Shown here in pieces: positions 26,377 to 29,035 of a DNA stretch of 29,035 bases (position 1 is its first letter; every line of letters begins with the position of its first letter). Source of the stretch: Coemansia sp. RSA 1804. Its lineage: Eukaryota > Kickxellomycota > Kickxellomycetes > Kickxellales > Kickxellaceae. Position numbers and translations under genes: made by a program. Below the pieces are notes generated by a model. The model saw only the letters and a program-made list of their open reading frames with translations. It was not told the origin of the DNA and did no database searches. The stretch is taken from NCBI GenBank assembly GCA_027578815.1, contig JANBTH010000171.1, positions 1 through 29,035 on the forward strand, in the 5' to 3' direction.

Positions 26377-27189
26377 TCAGACGTAAAAGGACGCCGGTGC
26401 TGGTGCCTCGCGCCGTCCGGCAGAATCCGCGTGAACGGGCGGCGAGGCCTCGTCGAACAGCGCATCCACCTCTTCCGTTTGCAGCAGCGGCGCTCCCGAT
26501 GGCGCAGCGGCGTGGTTGAGCCGCACATGGCGACACGGCACGCCGTGGGTGTCAGCGTAGTTGAGGACAGCCGCGGCCAGCCCAACGACCATAGCTGCTG
26601 GGGCCTGGCTGTTTCTCGGCCCCTCGGTCTCCTCCGGCGCATCGACCACCACGATCCGCGCAGGCTGCAGCTTGCCTGCCACGGCCCGGATCCACGCGTG
26701 CTGCGCCGTTAGCGGCGTAGAACTGCTGGCCACCACGTACACCACGGGTGCCTGGTCATTGGCACTGCTGGCCGCTGTTGTTGTTGCTGCTGTTGGCTGG
26801 ACGATCCGCGCCAGCGCACTGTTCGTCTGCATGCACTTCCCATCGCCTACCGGCAGTCTGTTCCTGTTCCTGGTCCCCCTTGTCTGCGCAACAGGCGCAT
26901 AGACCACACCCACCTGCGTGTACTCGGCAGCCCCCGGTCCGTCTCCCTTTGCTGCTAAGCCGCCTTTGGTGTCGGTTTGTGTGCGCAGTGGCAGCAGGCT
27001 GATCACCACCGTGCTGCTGCTGGTGCTGCTGCGTCTGGCGAAGGACGGGCTGAGCCGCACAACAACAGCGGCCTTTGTGGTGGTAGGCGGTTCTGCCGAT
27101 GGCTGCTGCAGCAGCACACTCTCGTCCTCGCTCTCGCTGCTGTCGTACCGCGGCGCAACTGGGTCCTCCCCGTAGCCAAAGTCCATCAT
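26377..27189 (-). CDS. Proteasome assembly chaperone 1-like protein (PSMG1/Pba1), tentative
   Basis: The protein has 270 residues. It opens DFGYGEDPVAPRYDSSESEDE, an acidic start like fungal Pba1 proteins. A segment QHAWIRAVAGKLQPARIVVVDA and a later GLAAAVLNYADTHGVP followed by HVRLN parallel the two best-conserved parts of PSMG1 (a W-containing helix and a strand, then LPAAVLSYCxxxxIP). Pba1 pairs with Pba2 to build the 20S alpha ring and keep it from premature gate opening, partly through a C-terminal HbYX motif. The C terminus here, ASFYV, is hydrophobic-Tyr-X, a fit to HbYX. Much of the rest is low-complexity (Thr, Ala, Ser). It is transcribed convergently with NUP160. The double ATG at the start leaves the first residue uncertain by one. 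Family assignment is moderate, since only short motifs match. Confidence 0.6.
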   Translation of the reverse strand: MMDFGYGEDPVAPRYDSSESEDESVLLQQPSAEPPTTTKAAVVVRLSPSFARRSSTSSSTVVISLLPLRTQTDTKGGLAAKGDGPGAAEYTQVGVVYAPVAQTRGTRNRNRLPVGDGKCMQTNSALARIVQPTAATTTAASSANDQAPVVYVVASSSTPLTAQHAWIRAVAGKLQPARIVVVDAPEETEGPRNSQAPAAMVVGLAAAVLNYADTHGVPCRHVRLNHAAAPSGAPLLQTEEVDALFDEASPPVHADSAGRREAPAPASFYV

Positions 27190-27843
27190 TGTCCGGCGCT
27201 GTTATGATGATAATACGTGTTTTCTACTTTCTGTGTTTCTGCCGTAATTCAAACCCAGGAATGCGTGTGTGGAATTTATCAGCAATAATAACGATGGATA
27301 ATACATATGATAATGTTGTGTGAGAGGAGGAGAGGGAAAGGCAAACGGGGGAATCGCTTACGTATTCTCTTTTTTTAGCTGCTGCTCGGTTGCATAACAT
27401 GGTCTGCAGCAGCCCCCCGCTTGTTCTCCAGAGTTCGCTGCCTTTTTTATTGCTGCTTGCGCCTCCTCCTTTATTTTTCTCTTTATGCATCACTCCGCTC
27501 TCCTCTTTTTCAAACTCTCGTTTTGCATGTCTGTCTAGTGAGGATGAGCTTATTTTTCTTTTACAAAAAGCTGCTGGTGAGCAGCATGACCAAAGTCCGT
27601 CTTTTCCTCCCTTCTTTCTGTCTCCGCTTTCCTTCCCCTTTCCATCCCCCCTTCTTTACTTTCTTTTTTCCATACCTTTAAGGGTTTATTAGCTATCAGG
27701 ACTTTTTTACTTATGCATTGAACAAATCGCAACGCTTCTTTTATTTAATTACAACGCTTACTGACGGGCCTTTAACCTTTTATACTTTGCATCTTTAAAA
27801 CAAGTTTGCTGATACTTCTCTATACTCTCCTCATAGCGTGGTG
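27190..27843. other. Divergent promoter region between PSMG1-like and VAMP7-like genes
   Basis: About 650 bases, strongly pyrimidine-rich on the plus strand from 27400 to 27680, consistent with a rightward promoter or leader. Open frames here translate to Ser/Phe/Leu-rich low-complexity sequence. No other gene was recognised. Confidence 0.55.
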
Positions 27844-28557
27844 ATGTCGTCATCGTTTTCACAGCCCTCTTCCTCATCCTCCTCGGGCATCGTATACGCG
27901 CTGGTGTCCCGCGGGCCGGTCATTCTGGCGGAACATACAGCAGCAGGCGTGGGCGGCGGAGGCAACTTCCAGCAGGTGACGCAGGCGATTCTGGACAAGA
28001 TCCCGCCGAACGACTCGAAACTGACGTACGTGTACGACCGGTTCCTGTTCCACTACATCAGCGAGGGCGGCATCGTGTACCTGTGCGTGGCGGACGACAA
28101 GTTCGGGCGGCGGATCCCGTTTGCGTTTCTCCAGGACATGGTGGAGCGGTTCGTGGCGGCGTACACGGACGGCGAGATCGTCGCGGCGTCGGCGATGGGT
28201 CTCGGCTCGTTCGCCCGCACCATTGCGCACCAGATGGACTACTACTCGCGCAACCCGGCCCAGGTCGACTCGATCAGGCAGGTGCATGGCGAGATCTCGC
28301 AGGTCAAGGACGTCATGGTCCAGAACATCGAGCGCGTGCTGGAGCGCGGCGGCCGCATCGATGTCCTTGTGGATAAGACCAATAGTCTCAATAACGCCGC
28401 CTTCGCCTTCAGGAAAAGGAGCACGGCTGTTAAGCGCCAGTACTGGTGGCGCAACCAGAAACTCATGGCGGCCGTCGTGCTCTCCGTTATTGTCTTCGTC
28501 TACCTGCTCATATCCTCTGCATGCGGCTTCCCGACCTGGAGCAAGTGCCGCAGCTAA
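27844..28557 (+). CDS. VAMP7-like longin R-SNARE
   Basis: The protein has 237 residues. After a Ser-rich N-terminal extension (1-14), a longin domain runs from about 15 to 130 (GIVYALVSRGPVILAEH at its start, LTYVYDRFLFHYIS and GGIVYLCVAD within). An R-SNARE motif covers about 143-200, with R168 in NIERVLERGGRIDVLVDKT as the expected zero-layer Arg. A transmembrane anchor lies at about 207-225, and a short tail ends CGFPTWSKCRS, resembling the CGGFTWPSC end of animal VAMP7. VAMP7 drives fusion of endosomes, lysosomes or the vacuole. Fungal relatives include Nyv1, which is more divergent. The start is the ATG at 27844; the frame extends two more GTG codons upstream. It is convergent with the DsbA-like gene. 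Confidence 0.92.
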   Translation: MSSSFSQPSSSSSSGIVYALVSRGPVILAEHTAAGVGGGGNFQQVTQAILDKIPPNDSKLTYVYDRFLFHYISEGGIVYLCVADDKFGRRIPFAFLQDMVERFVAAYTDGEIVAASAMGLGSFARTIAHQMDYYSRNPAQVDSIRQVHGEISQVKDVMVQNIERVLERGGRIDVLVDKTNSLNNAAFAFRKRSTAVKRQYWWRNQKLMAAVVLSVIVFVYLLISSACGFPTWSKCRS

Positions 28558-28819
28558 GGCCCCTCCCCCTCTGGCCCATTCTTCGTTGTGCCTTCTTTTT
28601 TGGTGACGGCAGAAATAAGCAAGTAAAAAAGCCCCCTCTCACTCATCTATTTCAATTATCCGTCTTTATGGTTCCATCCTTTTTTTCTATCATCATGTCA
28701 ATGTACTTCACTTTTCCTTTCTTTCTTTTTTTCCTTCTTTCTATGGCCTATTTTTGTTCAACTGATTCACAGAGGGCATTTGCATATGCAACAATGGAGG
28801 AGAGGCTTGGAATCAAAAA

Positions 28820-29035
28820 CTAAAGGCTTGGATTCCTGCTTCTGACACAGAACCCGGACGCCTGGTTGATCTGTTTCTTCATTCTGTGGTGAGCAATCGC
28901 ATCAAGCAGCCTGTCGTTTCCCCAGTACAGGTCGCCGTCATCCGTGGTGAACGACGGTGCGCCAAACAGCCCGAGATCCACCGCCTCCTGCGTCGCGCCT
29001 CTGAGCCCGTCCTTGACGGCCTGCAGCCCTGCCAT
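28820..29035 (-). CDS. DsbA / glutathione S-transferase kappa-like protein, C-terminal fragment
   Basis: Only the last 71 residues are inside the window; the gene continues past the right edge. The ATG at the very edge is probably an internal Met. The visible part reads LRGATQEAVDLGLFGAPSF, then DLYWGNDRLLDAI, matching the end of the DsbA-like thioredoxin fold shared by GST kappa and 2-hydroxychromene-2-carboxylate isomerase: a helix, the cis-proline loop (GAPSF, usually GVPTF) and a strand-helix with WGxDRL. The catalytic residues would lie upstream of the window. The C terminus RNPSL is not a standard peroxisomal signal. Substrate is unknown. Confidence 0.78.
   Translation of the reverse strand: MAGLQAVKDGLRGATQEAVDLGLFGAPSFTTDDGDLYWGNDRLLDAIAHHRMKKQINQASGFCVRSRNPSL

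Noticed and set aside
28820..28834. Peroxisomal targeting signal at the end of the DsbA-like protein
   Set aside because: The terminal residues are PSL, which do not fit the usual SKL-type consensus with a basic middle residue.
1..29035. CRISPR arrays, insertion sequences or horizontally transferred bacterial islands
   Set aside because: No spaced direct repeats, transposase-like frames or terminal inverted repeats were seen; all recognisable genes are ordinary eukaryotic families.

Overview
This window is nuclear DNA from a fungus. The genes are typical fungal housekeeping genes (Vac7, an Atf1-type bZIP factor, an Nup120/NUP160-type nucleoporin, H2A.Z), and two genes have fungal-style secretory or GPI-anchor signals. 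Coding regions are fairly GC-rich and nearly intron-free; the spacers are AT- and pyrimidine-rich. Intron poverty, long low-complexity stretches and the gene set suggest an early-diverging, zygomycete-type fungus, perhaps Kickxellomycotina. That placement is inference; no rRNA or other marker here fixes it. I saw no tRNA, rRNA, mobile element or CRISPR array.

Layout: 1-710 (-) is a Ser/Thr-rich secreted or cell-wall protein running off the left edge. 2614-5079 (+) is a Vac7-like vacuolar protein. 7904-9130 (+) is an ATF/CREB-type bZIP factor, probably with a longer N terminus. 9568-10191 (-) is a small GPI-anchor-like protein. 10800-11885 (-) is galactose mutarotase. 12158-12922 (-) is enolase-phosphatase E1 of methionine salvage. 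13453-13749 (+) is a LAMTOR5-like Ragulator subunit. 13908-16514 (-) is a ZIP7/Yke4-type zinc transporter with an unusual repeated Cys-Pro ectodomain. 17135-17847 (-) is histone H2A.Z, whose first coding exon is only the ATG. 18703-19404 (+) is a divergent centrin. 19545-20252 (-) is an Sdt1/Phm8-type HAD nucleotidase. 20961-26222 (+) is nucleoporin NUP160/Nup120. 26377-27189 (-) is a PSMG1-like proteasome assembly chaperone. 27844-28557 (+) is a VAMP7-like longin SNARE. 28820-29035 (-) is the C-terminal part of a DsbA/GST-kappa-like protein running off the right edge.

The genes form mostly divergent and convergent pairs with separate promoters and no operon logic. Several products act on vacuolar or endosomal membranes (Vac7, LAMTOR5, VAMP7), but three such genes in 29 kb can easily be chance. 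The observations most worth following are the five-module Cys-Pro ectodomain of the ZIP transporter, the ATG-only exon of H2A.Z, the likely unrecognised N-terminal exon of the bZIP factor, and the degenerate EF-hands of the centrin.
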